Of a stretch of 64,000 nucleotides of DNA, positions 28,686 to 37,694 are shown piece after piece; positions within the stretch are counted from its first letter, which is position 1, and the number at the start of each line of letters is the position of its first letter. Both the position numbers and the translations under genes were made by a program. Origin of the DNA: an uncultured Saprospiraceae bacterium (GTDB lineage Bacteria > Bacteroidota > Bacteroidia > Chitinophagales > Saprospiraceae); NCBI GenBank assembly GCA_937941765.1, contig CALDGQ010000016.1, positions 1-64,000 of the forward strand, written 5' to 3'. Below the pieces are notes generated by a model that worked only from the letters and a program-made list of their open reading frames with translations, did not search any database and was not told the DNA's origin.

Positions 28686-30377
28686 CTAATATCCGCCAGC
28701 ACAATCATCTCCGCGATTATCAGCAGCACCTTCCAAAGTCCCATCGGCATTCACCAAAATAGCATCGACCCGACCAATACTACCACGAGACTTAATAGTA
28801 TGACCCATTTTTTCCAATTCTGACAATACACTTACATCAACACCTTCCTCATAAGAAATCTGATCGGGTAACCATTGATGATGTACCCGTTTTGCTTGCA
28901 CCGCTTCTGACATCGTCATTCCAAATTCTGCGACATTTAAAAACACTTGATACACGGAAGTGATAATGGTAGAACCACCAGGTGTTCCAATCACCATTCG
29001 AAGTTGATCATTTTCGGTGACGATGGTAGGTGTCATAGAAGATAACATTCTTTTTCCGGGTTCGATAGCATTGGCTTCAGCACCGATGAGACCGTAAAAG
29101 TTGGGTGTACCTGGCTTGGCACTAAAATCATCCATTTCATTATTCAACAAAAATCCGGCTCCTGAAACAACTGTCTTGGAACCATAACCTGCATTGATTG
29201 TAGTAGTGACGGAAACCGCATTCCCTTCTTTGTCAACAATAGAGTAGTGGGTCGTCTCTTCACTTTCGGGATTGAAAACGCCACCTGCTATCTCTTTACT
29301 ATCCCCAGCTGTTTCCATCTCAAAATTTTCCATTCTCATTTTTAAGTAATCAGGATCTAATAATTCAGCAGTAGGAACTGGATAAAAATCGCTGTCTCCA
29401 AGATGTTTGGATCGATCGGCATAAACCCGTCGTTCAATTTCAGCCATTAAGTGAATATGTTGTTTAGAATGAAAGGTCCAATCACTTACTGGATAATTTT
29501 CAGTAGTTCCTAGTAACTGCATCAACGCAATCCCACCACTAGAAGGAGGAGGCATGGAGATGATTTCATAATTTTTGTATTTTTCAGTTACAGGTTTTCG
29601 CCAAACGGAATTGTAATTTTTCAAATCTGCTAGTGTCATGATCCCACCACCAGCTTTCATTTCAGCGACAATCAGGTCCGCAGTCTTTCCTTCATAAAAA
29701 CCAGCTCTTCCATGATCACTGATTCGTTGAAGTGTTGTTGCCAGATCTTTTTGTAATAAGAGGTCTCCTTTTTTCCACGGAACCTCTTTTACGAACACTG
29801 GCATGGTCGTATTTAATGCTCTAAAATCTGCTTGCTTCTCATTCAAGTTACCTGCTTGTTGATCTGTTATTGGAAATCCTTTTGCTGCTAATTTAATAGA
29901 AGGAGCTAACAGTTTTTTCATGTCCTTTAATTGACTGTATTTTCCAAAAGCCTCAAACATACCATCCACACTTGCAGGTACACCAGCAGCCAGATGACCA
30001 CGGGTGCTTTTTCCTTTGATGACATTTTTATCCTCATCTAAATACATATCTCTAGTAGAAGCAGCTGGTGCCTTTTCCCTAAAATCTAGTGCCTCTTTGG
30101 TTCCATCTTTCATTCGAATGATCATAAAACCGCCGCCTCCAATATTACCTGCGACTGGATACACTACGGATAATGCATACTGAACCGCGATCGCCGCATC
30201 TACCGCATTCCCTCCTTTTTTGAGAATGTCTAAACCTATTTGGGTAGCTAATGGATGTGCCGTAACGACCATTGCATTTTTACCAATTGCTGTTTTTTCA
30301 AATTGATAACCAGCGAATTGTGTCGATTTACAACAAAAGCAAAGTAGAATGAAGGAAAAGTAAAGTAGGTTTTTCAT
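28686..30377 (-). CDS. ggt: gamma-glutamyltransferase
   Basis: 563 residues. It cleaves or transfers the gamma-glutamyl group of glutathione and related peptides in the periplasm, and matures by self-cleavage. The N-terminal signal ends in LLCFCCKS, so it may be a lipoprotein. Family motifs: MVVTAHPLATQIGLDIL, GGNAVDAAIAVQYAL, GNIGGGGFM, LDFREKAPAA. The catalytic threonine at the processing site is T375 in EETTHYSIVDKEGNAVSV, followed by SGAGFLLNNEMDDFS and GTPGGSTIITSV. It appears full length and is transcribed alone. Confidence 0.95.
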   Translation of the reverse strand: MKNLLYFSFILLCFCCKSTQFAGYQFEKTAIGKNAMVVTAHPLATQIGLDILKKGGNAVDAAIAVQYALSVVYPVAGNIGGGGFMIIRMKDGTKEALDFREKAPAASTRDMYLDEDKNVIKGKSTRGHLAAGVPASVDGMFEAFGKYSQLKDMKKLLAPSIKLAAKGFPITDQQAGNLNEKQADFRALNTTMPVFVKEVPWKKGDLLLQKDLATTLQRISDHGRAGFYEGKTADLIVAEMKAGGGIMTLADLKNYNSVWRKPVTEKYKNYEIISMPPPSSGGIALMQLLGTTENYPVSDWTFHSKQHIHLMAEIERRVYADRSKHLGDSDFYPVPTAELLDPDYLKMRMENFEMETAGDSKEIAGGVFNPESEETTHYSIVDKEGNAVSVTTTINAGYGSKTVVSGAGFLLNNEMDDFSAKPGTPNFYGLIGAEANAIEPGKRMLSSMTPTIVTENDQLRMVIGTPGGSTIITSVYQVFLNVAEFGMTMSEAVQAKRVHHQWLPDQISYEEGVDVSVLSELEKMGHTIKSRGSIGRVDAILVNADGTLEGAADNRGDDCAGGY

Positions 30378-30564
30378 ATAGAAATTTTAGCGGTGTATTC
30401 GTAATAAAGGAATACTAAGTCACACATTAAAGATTTTTTGGTATAGAAATTGTTCTAATACATGTTAATAGTAATATGTTCCGAAAGCAATTTGATTTTG
30501 GTTCAAAATACTAAATGATTTGACGACATCCCAAAGAATCAAAATAACCTTAAAAGGAAAGAAC

Positions 30565-31248
30565 ATGGAAAACAACAAATTTAGTTTCAGATTTAGATGC
30601 CTACTTGGCGCCTTCATCCTTACTGTTTTTTGGGGAAATGCAATTGCCTCAGTTGTGTATGCAAAACACATGAAAGTGGAAGAGTTGGAAGTTGGAAACA
30701 TGCTTTCATGGAGTACAGCAGAAGAAGTTGATAGTAAGTTTTTTGTAGTTCAGAAGTCAATGGAAGGAATGGATTTCGTAACAGTAGGTCAAGTAAAAGC
30801 TGCTGGAACAACGGAAGAAAATAACAATTACAGATACTTAGATTTATCAACCGGAGAAAATAAAATGTTTTACAGATTGATGCAAGTTGATACCGATGGC
30901 GGTTTCTCTTATTCTCAAACAGTTTTGATGACGAGAAATAATGAAAACAATTTCTTGATCACCGCAATGAGCAGTACGATCACTGATAGAATTTTTACTT
31001 TGACAATTCGCTCCTCTGTAAAAGATAAATTGGAATACAATTTTGTAGATGCAAAATCCAAAGTAGTAAAAGAAGGAAGTGCAGAGATTGTTGACGGAGC
31101 CAATATGTTAGCTTTCGATTTACTGAAAGTTGAAAATGGATTGCTAAAATTAGAATTGAAATTAAAGGACGAAGTGGAAGAAGTGTTCATCAGAAAAGAT
31201 GAGAAGAGTGAAATGCCACATGTCAATTATGTCGTAAAAGAAAATTAA
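30565..31248 (+). CDS. secreted protein of unknown function
   Basis: 227 residues from the ATG at 30565, chosen over the one at 30520 because AAAGGAAAGAAC precedes it and it gives a normal signal peptide (LLGAFILTVFWGNAIASVVYA). The body (LEVGNMLSWSTAEEVDSKFFVVQKSMEGMDF, in part LSWSTAEEVDSKFFVVQKS; YRYLDLSTGENKMFYRLMQV) has the pattern 'W.T..E.....F.V..S.dg..F..v..V...G......Y.y.D', typical of fibronectin III-like modules in Bacteroidota exported proteins. A second beta-rich region follows. It lacks a recognisable T9SS domain. Function unknown. Confidence 0.7.
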   Translation: MENNKFSFRFRCLLGAFILTVFWGNAIASVVYAKHMKVEELEVGNMLSWSTAEEVDSKFFVVQKSMEGMDFVTVGQVKAAGTTEENNNYRYLDLSTGENKMFYRLMQVDTDGGFSYSQTVLMTRNNENNFLITAMSSTITDRIFTLTIRSSVKDKLEYNFVDAKSKVVKEGSAEIVDGANMLAFDLLKVENGLLKLELKLKDEVEEVFIRKDEKSEMPHVNYVVKEN

Positions 31249-31368
31249 AGATAAAGTGTGTAGTACCATGAAAAATTCTTCGGAATTTTCATAAGCAACA
31301 AACATTTCACCTATTAAGATTTAGCCGAAAGGCAAAAGAGTGGTTATGTATTTTCATGGTTATGTTGT

Positions 31369-31400
31369 GTGCCATCCTGCTTAGGATGGCACTTTTTTTT
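31369..31400 (+). terminator. strong rho-independent terminator
   Basis: A perfect 10-bp stem (31369-31378 with 31383-31392), a 4-nt loop and eight T. It lies about 120 bases after the 227-residue gene. The interval holds two further small hairpins (31268-31292; GCCGAAAGGC near 31323-31332), so the transcript has a structured 3' UTR. Confidence 0.88.
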
Positions 31401-31533
31401 ATGGTGGGTTGAGCAGCTGCGTGAGGCAATTCTACGAAACAAGATCCTATGTGTTTCTATGTGATCTATGTGATCTATGTGATCTATGTGTTAAAACACG
31501 CCCTCCGCGACTTGTCGCCCGACTTATGTGTTC
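31401..31533. repeat. repeat-rich spacer with 9-bp tandem repeats (site H)
   Basis: It contains CGAAACAAG (31435-31443) and the 9-mer CTATGTGAT repeated 3.8 times (31457-31490), ending GTTAAAACAC. A similar TTATGTGATCTTTGTGTTAAAA lies at about 13609-13631. No gene is present. Confidence 0.7.
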
Positions 31534-32883
31534 TTACCCCTTAACAAACTTAGCATTATAACGCACCTCCCCAATCCGTAAAGAAATAAAATACATTCCC
31601 TCAGACAGGTCTCCAATAAAAATCGAGTCATCATCCCATTCCTGAGATCGAATCAATTTCCCATCAACCGAATGAATTTCAAAATGATCGGGTGCTTCCT
31701 CAAATTCACCTAAATCAATGGTCAAATTTTCCAAAGCAGGATTTGGATAGACTTTAAAAGCATTACTTTGGATATCTTTGGTTCTAACGGATTCATCCAT
31801 TTCTAACACAAAAAGCCCGTTGCTAGAATCAGAAGCAATAATTCTCCCAGAAGGTAAAAAAGGATAAACTCCCCAGCAGCCTTGTGTGGTATTGTATTCA
31901 GTATTGTCACCCCAAGTGTCGTAGTAAGCTACTTGTTGTGGCGCCATCGGATCACTAATGTCAAAAACCTGCACACCGTCTTCATAATGTGAGACGTAAA
32001 CTAAGTCGCCGATAATAAATGGATTGTGCGCTACATTATTGGTATGCATTGGTGCTAGTAAAGGAAACTGAAAAGAGTTGATTAATTCAATATCTGAGTT
32101 CATAAAATTGGTGATATCAATGATACTCAAAGGCACGCCCAAAGTCTCTTCCGCCATCACCAAAGTATTCCCATCATCGCTCACCCAATTAGAATGGTTG
32201 TATCCATCAGAAGCAATCGAAGCGAGTTCGATAGGATTGGCAGGATCCGTTAAATCATAAATGTACATCCCATTATTGGCATGTCCACAATAAGCAATAT
32301 TATCTCGGACAAATAAATCATGCACGTATCCTCCGGTCAAATTTGGATTACCTATTTCAACAGGGTTGTCTGGATCGGTCGCAATATCATAAACCAATAA
32401 ATCTTTAAGTGAACTAGGTTGACCACAAACATATAATCGACCAGTCGCTTCCTCAATTTGAATATTATGTGCACGGTCAAAAAATTCATTGCTTTGATAA
32501 GTTACCGTTACATTGTTAGGTAAATCAGAAAGATCAAAAATAATCAGTCCTTCTGTCGATGCATCCGACACTGCATAGGCACGATTTCTATAAGTTTTGA
32601 TATCTCTCCAATTGGTCACAGTGCCACCAGGAATTTTTGCAACCAATGCAAAATTGACCGGATCAGTAATATCAAAAAAGAAAATATCAGCAGCGCCACC
32701 TACAATTGCATATTCTCGATCATCGGCAGCATAGCCCCAACAATCATTAAAAGCCTTGTTATTTTGTGAAATCGGTAAGGTGTCATCGTCCCAACTGACC
32801 AGCAAATTCATATTTAAAGATTCTTGTGCATAGGTCAAAATTGTAAAACTACAATAGATAAGTAGTGTAAGTATTAGTCGCAT
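31534..32883 (-). CDS. LVIVD-repeat protein with a T9SS type A sorting domain
   Basis: 449 residues from the preferred ATG at 32883, which gives a clean signal peptide (MRLILTLLIYCSFTILTYAQ); a longer reading to 32955 adds 24 unlikely residues. The body is a beta-propeller-like series of LVIVD/choice-of-anchor B repeats: YAIVGGAADIFFFDITDP, AYAVSDASTEGLIIFDLSD, AYCGHANNGMYIYDLTDPAN, VYVSHYEDGVQVFDISDP. The last 75 or so residues are the Por/T9SS sorting domain (FKVYPNPALENLTIDL, DLSEGMYFISL). It should be secreted and anchored at the cell surface; ligand unknown. The gene is convergent with the 30565 gene and ends beside repeat site H. Confidence 0.88.
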   Translation of the reverse strand: MRLILTLLIYCSFTILTYAQESLNMNLLVSWDDDTLPISQNNKAFNDCWGYAADDREYAIVGGAADIFFFDITDPVNFALVAKIPGGTVTNWRDIKTYRNRAYAVSDASTEGLIIFDLSDLPNNVTVTYQSNEFFDRAHNIQIEEATGRLYVCGQPSSLKDLLVYDIATDPDNPVEIGNPNLTGGYVHDLFVRDNIAYCGHANNGMYIYDLTDPANPIELASIASDGYNHSNWVSDDGNTLVMAEETLGVPLSIIDITNFMNSDIELINSFQFPLLAPMHTNNVAHNPFIIGDLVYVSHYEDGVQVFDISDPMAPQQVAYYDTWGDNTEYNTTQGCWGVYPFLPSGRIIASDSSNGLFVLEMDESVRTKDIQSNAFKVYPNPALENLTIDLGEFEEAPDHFEIHSVDGKLIRSQEWDDDSIFIGDLSEGMYFISLRIGEVRYNAKFVKG

Positions 32884-33026
32884 AATGGAATTATTTAGTA
32901 AAGCTGTTGTATAACAATTATACATAATTTTAAGGTAAAAACCCTTGACAATCAAAAATTTGTATGATTATTGCAGATAAATTCTTTATATATGTCTAAC
33001 TACTTTCTAATAAGATAAAATAGGAC

Positions 33027-33034
33027 TACTTTTG
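33027..33034 (+). promoter_or_regulatory. -7 box of the fbp promoter
   Basis: TACTTTTG matches TAnnTTTG 34 bases before fbp, with a TTT near 33004 as a possible weak -33 element. Confidence 0.45.
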
Positions 33035-33067
33035 TGGACCATTTACGTTTAACCAGACTTTTAAGAA

Positions 33068-34084
33068 ATGAATAGAATTGTAACCCTTGATGAATTTATC
33101 ATCCATCAACAAAAGGATTTTAAACAAGCAACCGGAGAATTAACGGGTTTACTTCGTGATATCGGTGTCGCTTCTAAGATCGTCAATCGAGAAGTAAATA
33201 AAGCCGGATTGGTCAACATTTTAGGTGTTGAAGGATCTGAAAATTCACACGGTGAGCAAGTTCAAAAATTGGACATGTACGCTCATGATAAATTGATCGA
33301 ATGCTTGAAAAATAGTGGAGAAGTTTGCGGAGTAGCTTCGGAGGAAGAAGAAGGTTTTATCAAAATTAAATCTGTTGGAAAAAAGGAAGCGAAGTACGTC
33401 GTACTTTTTGATCCTTTAGATGGATCCTCAAATATTGATGTCAACGTTTCTGTTGGTACGATCTTTTCAATTTTCAGAAGAAAAAGTAACACTAAAAAAG
33501 CGGTCAATATAAAAGACTTTTTGCAAAAAGGAGTTGAACAAGTTGCTTCCGGTTATGTGGTCTATGGAACTTCGACCATCTTAGTTTATACAACAGGTCA
33601 AGGTGTCAACGGATTCACATTAGATCCTTCCATTGGAGAATTTTGTTTGTCTCACCGAGATATCAAAATTCCATCTAGAGGAAATTATTATTCTGTCAAC
33701 CAAGGATATTATTTGAAATTTGATGTCGAAATGCGTCGTTACATCGATCATTGTTCTGACATGAATTTACGTCTCCGTTACATCGGTTCGATGGTGTCAG
33801 ATATTCACCGTATTTTATTTCAAGGTGGCATTTTCTTGTATCCAAATACTCGTAAATTTCCAAAAGGAAAACTTCGATTGTTATATGAATGTAATCCACT
33901 TGCAATGATTGTCGAAGAAGCTGGAGGTAAAGCCATCAGCGCTCAATTGGAACGGATCCTTGAAATGGAACCTACAGAATTACACCAAAGATGTACCATC
34001 GTGATCGGCTCACCTGATATGGTTGATGAGTTGAAAGAGTTTATTGAAAGATATAAGCCGGTTTCTAATGGAGTGCATAAATAA
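33068..34084 (+). CDS. fbp: class I fructose-1,6-bisphosphatase
   Basis: 338 residues. It hydrolyses fructose-1,6-bisphosphate in gluconeogenesis. Metal and substrate motifs: EEEEGFI, the FBPase/IMPase signature FDPLDGSSNIDVNVSVGT, YTTGQGVNGFTLDPS, YIGSMVSDIHRIL and LYECNPLAMIVEEAGG with GKAI. It is full length with the expected start MNRIVTLDEFI. Transcribed alone; repeat site D follows directly after the stop. Confidence 0.96.
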   Translation: MNRIVTLDEFIIHQQKDFKQATGELTGLLRDIGVASKIVNREVNKAGLVNILGVEGSENSHGEQVQKLDMYAHDKLIECLKNSGEVCGVASEEEEGFIKIKSVGKKEAKYVVLFDPLDGSSNIDVNVSVGTIFSIFRRKSNTKKAVNIKDFLQKGVEQVASGYVVYGTSTILVYTTGQGVNGFTLDPSIGEFCLSHRDIKIPSRGNYYSVNQGYYLKFDVEMRRYIDHCSDMNLRLRYIGSMVSDIHRILFQGGIFLYPNTRKFPKGKLRLLYECNPLAMIVEEAGGKAISAQLERILEMEPTELHQRCTIVIGSPDMVDELKEFIERYKPVSNGVHK

Positions 34085-34086
34085 AG

Positions 34087-34197
34087 TTTAAACTTTAAAC
34101 TTTAAACTTTAAACGGTGAACGGGAAACGGTGAACGGTGAACGGGCACACGTGAGTACGCTAGCTCACGTGTGCCCGTTCACCGTTCACCGACTACC
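34087..34197. repeat. perfect 28-bp palindrome with heptamer tract (site D)
   Basis: Four copies of TTTAAAC (34087-34114) are followed by a perfect 28-bp inverted repeat (34128-34155 with 34164-34191) around the 8-nt loop TACGCTAG. The arms are copies of CGGTGAA(C). The right arm overlaps the end of the helix-hairpin-helix gene and contains its stop (34186-34188). Between convergent genes, the hairpin could stop transcription in both directions, although no T-run follows. Confidence 0.85.
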
Positions 34198-35409
34198 GTC
34201 AACCGCTAAATAAGGTAATATCTTTTCCACATCATTTTTAGTCAAAGCACGTACTTTCGCAATGTCCGATGCGCTTTCAAAAGCACCATGATTACTCCGA
34301 TAATTGACAATCGCCTTTGCTTGACGGAAATTGAGATAAGGATGTTTTTTCAACCCATCTATTGTTACTTCATTGATATTTATTTTCAAATTTGATTCAT
34401 CAATTATCAGGAAAGGTTTTATTTGTTGAAAAGTAGAGTCAGGTAAACCAAACGTTTCACTGACTTGATTGATCGTATAAAAACCACCTAACTTTTCACG
34501 ATAGGCAACAATCATTTTGGACCGACCTGCGCCGATACCATTTAGCGTAGACCAATCTTCAATGGTGGCTTTATTGATATCGATTGGTTGTGTTTCTTTT
34601 TTCTTTTTGACAAATTTCGGTGCTGCGTTTGCAAATTCCTTTTTAGGCTTTTCCGGAATTGGAATGTTAATAAAGGATTCTAATTTGCTATAATCGGTTG
34701 CTTTTAAACCATAAATTCTAGACAAATCTTCTTTTTTTCGAAAAGTGCCGCCTTTGTTTCTGAATCTTTCGATAGTAGAAGCCACTTTATCTGATATTCC
34801 CATTTCAACCATTGCTGATTTAGAGATGGTGTTTGGATTGAATGGCTGAGGAGTCAGTTCCCTAGCTACTTCTTTCAGTTCAGGATACTTTTCAGGTTCC
34901 AATTTTTTGGTGGAAGAAATCGGTAGTTGAATGAATTGTTCAATTGTATTATAAATATCATCCGTTATTCCATACACCTTTTTAAAGTCCGTTTTCTTAT
35001 AGAACTTGGCACCTTTATTCCTAAATTTTATCAAATTATCAATCGCATTTTTAGGAATTCCCATCACTAGTAAGTCTGCTTGAGAAATAGAATTCGGATT
35101 AAATGCAAATGGAGTGATGACTGCTTTTTCTTTCTTTCGGTTATATTTTTTTGGATAATCAGTATTTGAATAGGCGTTGTTAAATTTTTGGAAATTATTC
35201 CCTTCCTTTTCTTCTGCTTCATTAATAGTGATTTCTAACAAAGCAATTTCTTTTTTGAATTTTGAAAAATCAGTCTTTGTTTTATCAACCACAAAATGAG
35301 TATAAATTGGGTAGGAGAGCCATGTCAAAAGAGAAAGGAACAATAAGATAAAAATACCAATACGCTCGGAACGCGTAAACTGGAAATAGTTTTCGATATG
35401 TTTTCTCAT
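34186..35409 (-). CDS. membrane-anchored ComEA-like helix-hairpin-helix protein
   Basis: 407 residues. One membrane segment (about 17-36, RIGIFILLFLSLLTWLSYPI) is followed by a charged linker and four HhH units: FNPNSISQADLLVMGIPKNA, FNPNTISKSAMVEMGI, IDINKATIEDWSTLNGIGAG and ININEVTIDGLKKHPYLNF. Tandem HhH of this sort binds DNA; ComEA carries it at the periplasmic face for DNA uptake. Four copies on one membrane protein is usual for Bacteroidota homologues. A DNA-uptake role is likely by family but unproven; no other com gene is in the window. The last residues and stop come from repeat site D. Confidence 0.85.
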   Translation of the reverse strand: MRKHIENYFQFTRSERIGIFILLFLSLLTWLSYPIYTHFVVDKTKTDFSKFKKEIALLEITINEAEEKEGNNFQKFNNAYSNTDYPKKYNRKKEKAVITPFAFNPNSISQADLLVMGIPKNAIDNLIKFRNKGAKFYKKTDFKKVYGITDDIYNTIEQFIQLPISSTKKLEPEKYPELKEVARELTPQPFNPNTISKSAMVEMGISDKVASTIERFRNKGGTFRKKEDLSRIYGLKATDYSKLESFINIPIPEKPKKEFANAAPKFVKKKKETQPIDINKATIEDWSTLNGIGAGRSKMIVAYREKLGGFYTINQVSETFGLPDSTFQQIKPFLIIDESNLKININEVTIDGLKKHPYLNFRQAKAIVNYRSNHGAFESASDIAKVRALTKNDVEKILPYLAVDGSR

Positions 35410-35480
35410 TGTATTTTAAAAGTAATTAAAGATAGTTGGTTCGGTGTACTTTGGGATTGAATTTAACATTTTTTTATTCG

Positions 35481-35593
35481 GAATGGTGGACGGTAGATGG
35501 ATAACGGTTGACGGTGAACGGGAGCTCGTGAAGCATACGCTGTGCACTCGCGAGCTCCCGTTCACCGTTCACCTTCTACCATCCACCGTTCAT
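35481..35593. repeat. nested palindrome (site E)
   Basis: An 18-bp perfect inner stem (35511-35528 with 35551-35568) has the same CGGTGAACGGG arms as site D. Outer imperfect arms of GGTGGACGGTAGATGG type pair 35483-35505 with the CCTTCTACCATCCACCGTTC side. The right arm overlaps the 3' end of ubiD and gives its last residues (NGGW) and stop. Confidence 0.82.
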
Positions 35594-37405
35594 AATCCCT
35601 TCCTTCAAAAACAAAGCATCTACATTTGCATTCACCTGCTCATCCTGAATCAGTGGTGGTGCATGATGAGGCTTCACTCGTGCATCAATAATCAACGATC
35701 CATCACATCCCCAATGCTTATGTTTGGTCCAACTTTTAACACCATAAAGATCATGAGACGGATTGGCTCTTGTGAAGGTTGTCCAAACAAAGTTGTTCAG
35801 ATTTTTGGCAGCAAATTCGGATTCATCTGTTAGAATAATCAATGGGATACCATCTAAGTTATATCGTTCCAAATGATTGGCAATCGTTGCAGCATCTTGT
35901 GCCGCGGTAGTTTCATTTTCAAACTTTGGAGCCGTGATTGCCAACACACCTTTCTGACAAAAATGAGGTTGTGAATACCCTGTTGGCAAATCAAAATTGT
36001 CAGGCAATGAGCCAGTCAAGTCTCTTATCTTATCTCCACAACAGGCCATGATTACTTTTGATCCTTCATTCCACCCAGAACCAGAGTAATCCAGCGTGTC
36101 AATCGTTGTTCTAGTATGAAAATGTAAATCTCTTCGCCAATCAATACGTTCTAAAACATGATTGAAAAAATGAGGAATATCATGACAACTAATTTCTCCA
36201 TCACCAGTAGCAGCAATAATTAAAAATTTTGCTAATGAAGTTTGTCCACTTCCCAAAATTCGATTGGCCTGGGTCAATATTTCTTCTGGCTTTCGTTCCC
36301 TGAATGGCATGTAGCGTTCACTACCGACTGCTAGTAACAATGGGTGCACACCAGCTGCATCCACCGCATTTATTTCTTTGACACCAGGAAACTCTTGTGG
36401 AGCCAATAATTTTACTAGTTTAGAAATTAAATAACCAAAATTAGAATCTTCTTGTGGAGGTCTTCCGACAACTGTAAAATGCCACAACGGATCTTTTCGA
36501 TGAAATACTTTTTCAACTTTCATAACGGGAAAGTCATGTTGCAAACTATAATATCCCAAATGATCTCCAAATGGACCTTCCGGCTTCTTCTTGTTTTTTT
36601 GGATCGTTCCTACAATGCAAAAATCAGCATCTGAAGAAATGAAGTGCTCATTCCATCTATTATATCTTACCCTTCTACCACCTAACATTCCAGCAAATGT
36701 CCATTCCGACAATCCTTCCGGCAAAGGCATAATTGCACAAAACGCATGCGATGGCGGTCCACCTACAAATACCGAACATCGAAAAGGCTCATCCGATTCA
36801 TTATAAGCAGTATGGTGGACACCAATCCCTCGGTGCAATTGATAATGCAAACCAATTTCCTCATTTTGAATATATTCATTTCCTGACAACTGAATTCTGT
36901 ACATCCCCATATTGGATTGCATCACATTTTTTTTCTTACCAGGAGGTAGAGTAAAAACTTGTGGCAATGTTACAAAAGCACCACCATCATCTTTCCATGA
37001 TTTCACTTGCGGCAATTGATCGATGGTCGTTTCGTAGGTGCAAGCATTACCAAAACGACTTCGTTTTGGCAACGCATTCAATGCTGTAAAAGGAGCCGAT
37101 AAATATCGTAATGGATTTTTGAAAAAATTGGCAGGATCAGCTTTTAGTTCAATTACTTTTTGAACATACGGGATTGTTTTTCGAAACAAAAATTCTGTTT
37201 GTTCTTTGGTTCCATATATATTTGAGACTGCTTGAAACGGACTTCCATTAACTTTTTCGAACAAAATGGCAGGACCTCCACTTTCATGAATACGTCGGTG
37301 TATTTCAGCCATTTCTAAATCTGGATCTACTTCTGATTTGATACGAAGTAAATACCCATTTTTTTCTAAATCATTAACACATGCACGAAGGCTGCGATAG
37401 GCCAT
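35576..37405 (-). CDS. UbiD-family decarboxylase, menaquinone-pathway type
   Basis: 609 residues, longer than E. coli UbiD and in the range of the menaquinone-associated UbiD branch. These enzymes use prenylated FMN to remove an aromatic carboxyl group in quinone synthesis; menaquinone would feed the ACIII complex encoded downstream. Family text: SLRACVNDLEKNGYLLRI, NMGMYRIQL, HRGIGVHHTAYNESDEP, VFVGGPPSHAFCAIMPLPEG, GPFGDHLGYYSLQHDFPVM and HFTVVGRPPQEDSNFG. Full length, apparently monocistronic. Its 3' end lies inside repeat E. The exact substrate cannot be told from sequence. Confidence 0.9.
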   Translation of the reverse strand: MAYRSLRACVNDLEKNGYLLRIKSEVDPDLEMAEIHRRIHESGGPAILFEKVNGSPFQAVSNIYGTKEQTEFLFRKTIPYVQKVIELKADPANFFKNPLRYLSAPFTALNALPKRSRFGNACTYETTIDQLPQVKSWKDDGGAFVTLPQVFTLPPGKKKNVMQSNMGMYRIQLSGNEYIQNEEIGLHYQLHRGIGVHHTAYNESDEPFRCSVFVGGPPSHAFCAIMPLPEGLSEWTFAGMLGGRRVRYNRWNEHFISSDADFCIVGTIQKNKKKPEGPFGDHLGYYSLQHDFPVMKVEKVFHRKDPLWHFTVVGRPPQEDSNFGYLISKLVKLLAPQEFPGVKEINAVDAAGVHPLLLAVGSERYMPFRERKPEEILTQANRILGSGQTSLAKFLIIAATGDGEISCHDIPHFFNHVLERIDWRRDLHFHTRTTIDTLDYSGSGWNEGSKVIMACCGDKIRDLTGSLPDNFDLPTGYSQPHFCQKGVLAITAPKFENETTAAQDAATIANHLERYNLDGIPLIILTDESEFAAKNLNNFVWTTFTRANPSHDLYGVKSWTKHKHWGCDGSLIIDARVKPHHAPPLIQDEQVNANVDALFLKEGIMNGGW

Positions 37406-37627
37406 ATTTGTTTTCTTTAGTTAGTTTTTTTTACACAAAGTTTTAACAAATAAATAGATTTTTAGTTTTAAAAATCTAGATTCTAATTAACATTGGATTT
37501 TAAAATGTTAAAGTAATAATTTATTTTTTTTACTTATAACAAAGTCTTTTCTGAAAAATTAGTTGTTTGTATAGAAAGTGTTATATTTATTTTTTTTTGG
37601 AATCAAGCTTTAACAAGTATATTTATC

Positions 37628-37657
37628 TTTAAATAGTACGGTTCCAATCTAGTTTTG
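37628..37657 (+). promoter_or_regulatory. predicted promoter of the outer-membrane barrel gene
   Basis: TTT (37628-37630), a 19-bp spacer and TAGTTTTG (37650-37657), 37 bases before the start. The rest of the 289-base gap from ubiD is AT-rich with no other element seen. Confidence 0.45.
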
Positions 37658-37694
37658 AAATAACCAATTTATTAAAAATTAAAACAAAAAATCT

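Noticed and set aside
31249..31368. Possible riboswitch or small RNA (GCCGAAAGGC hairpin and neighbours)
   Set aside because: It is downstream of a gene and ends in that gene's terminator; no known riboswitch core could be matched, so it is kept only as a structured 3' UTR.
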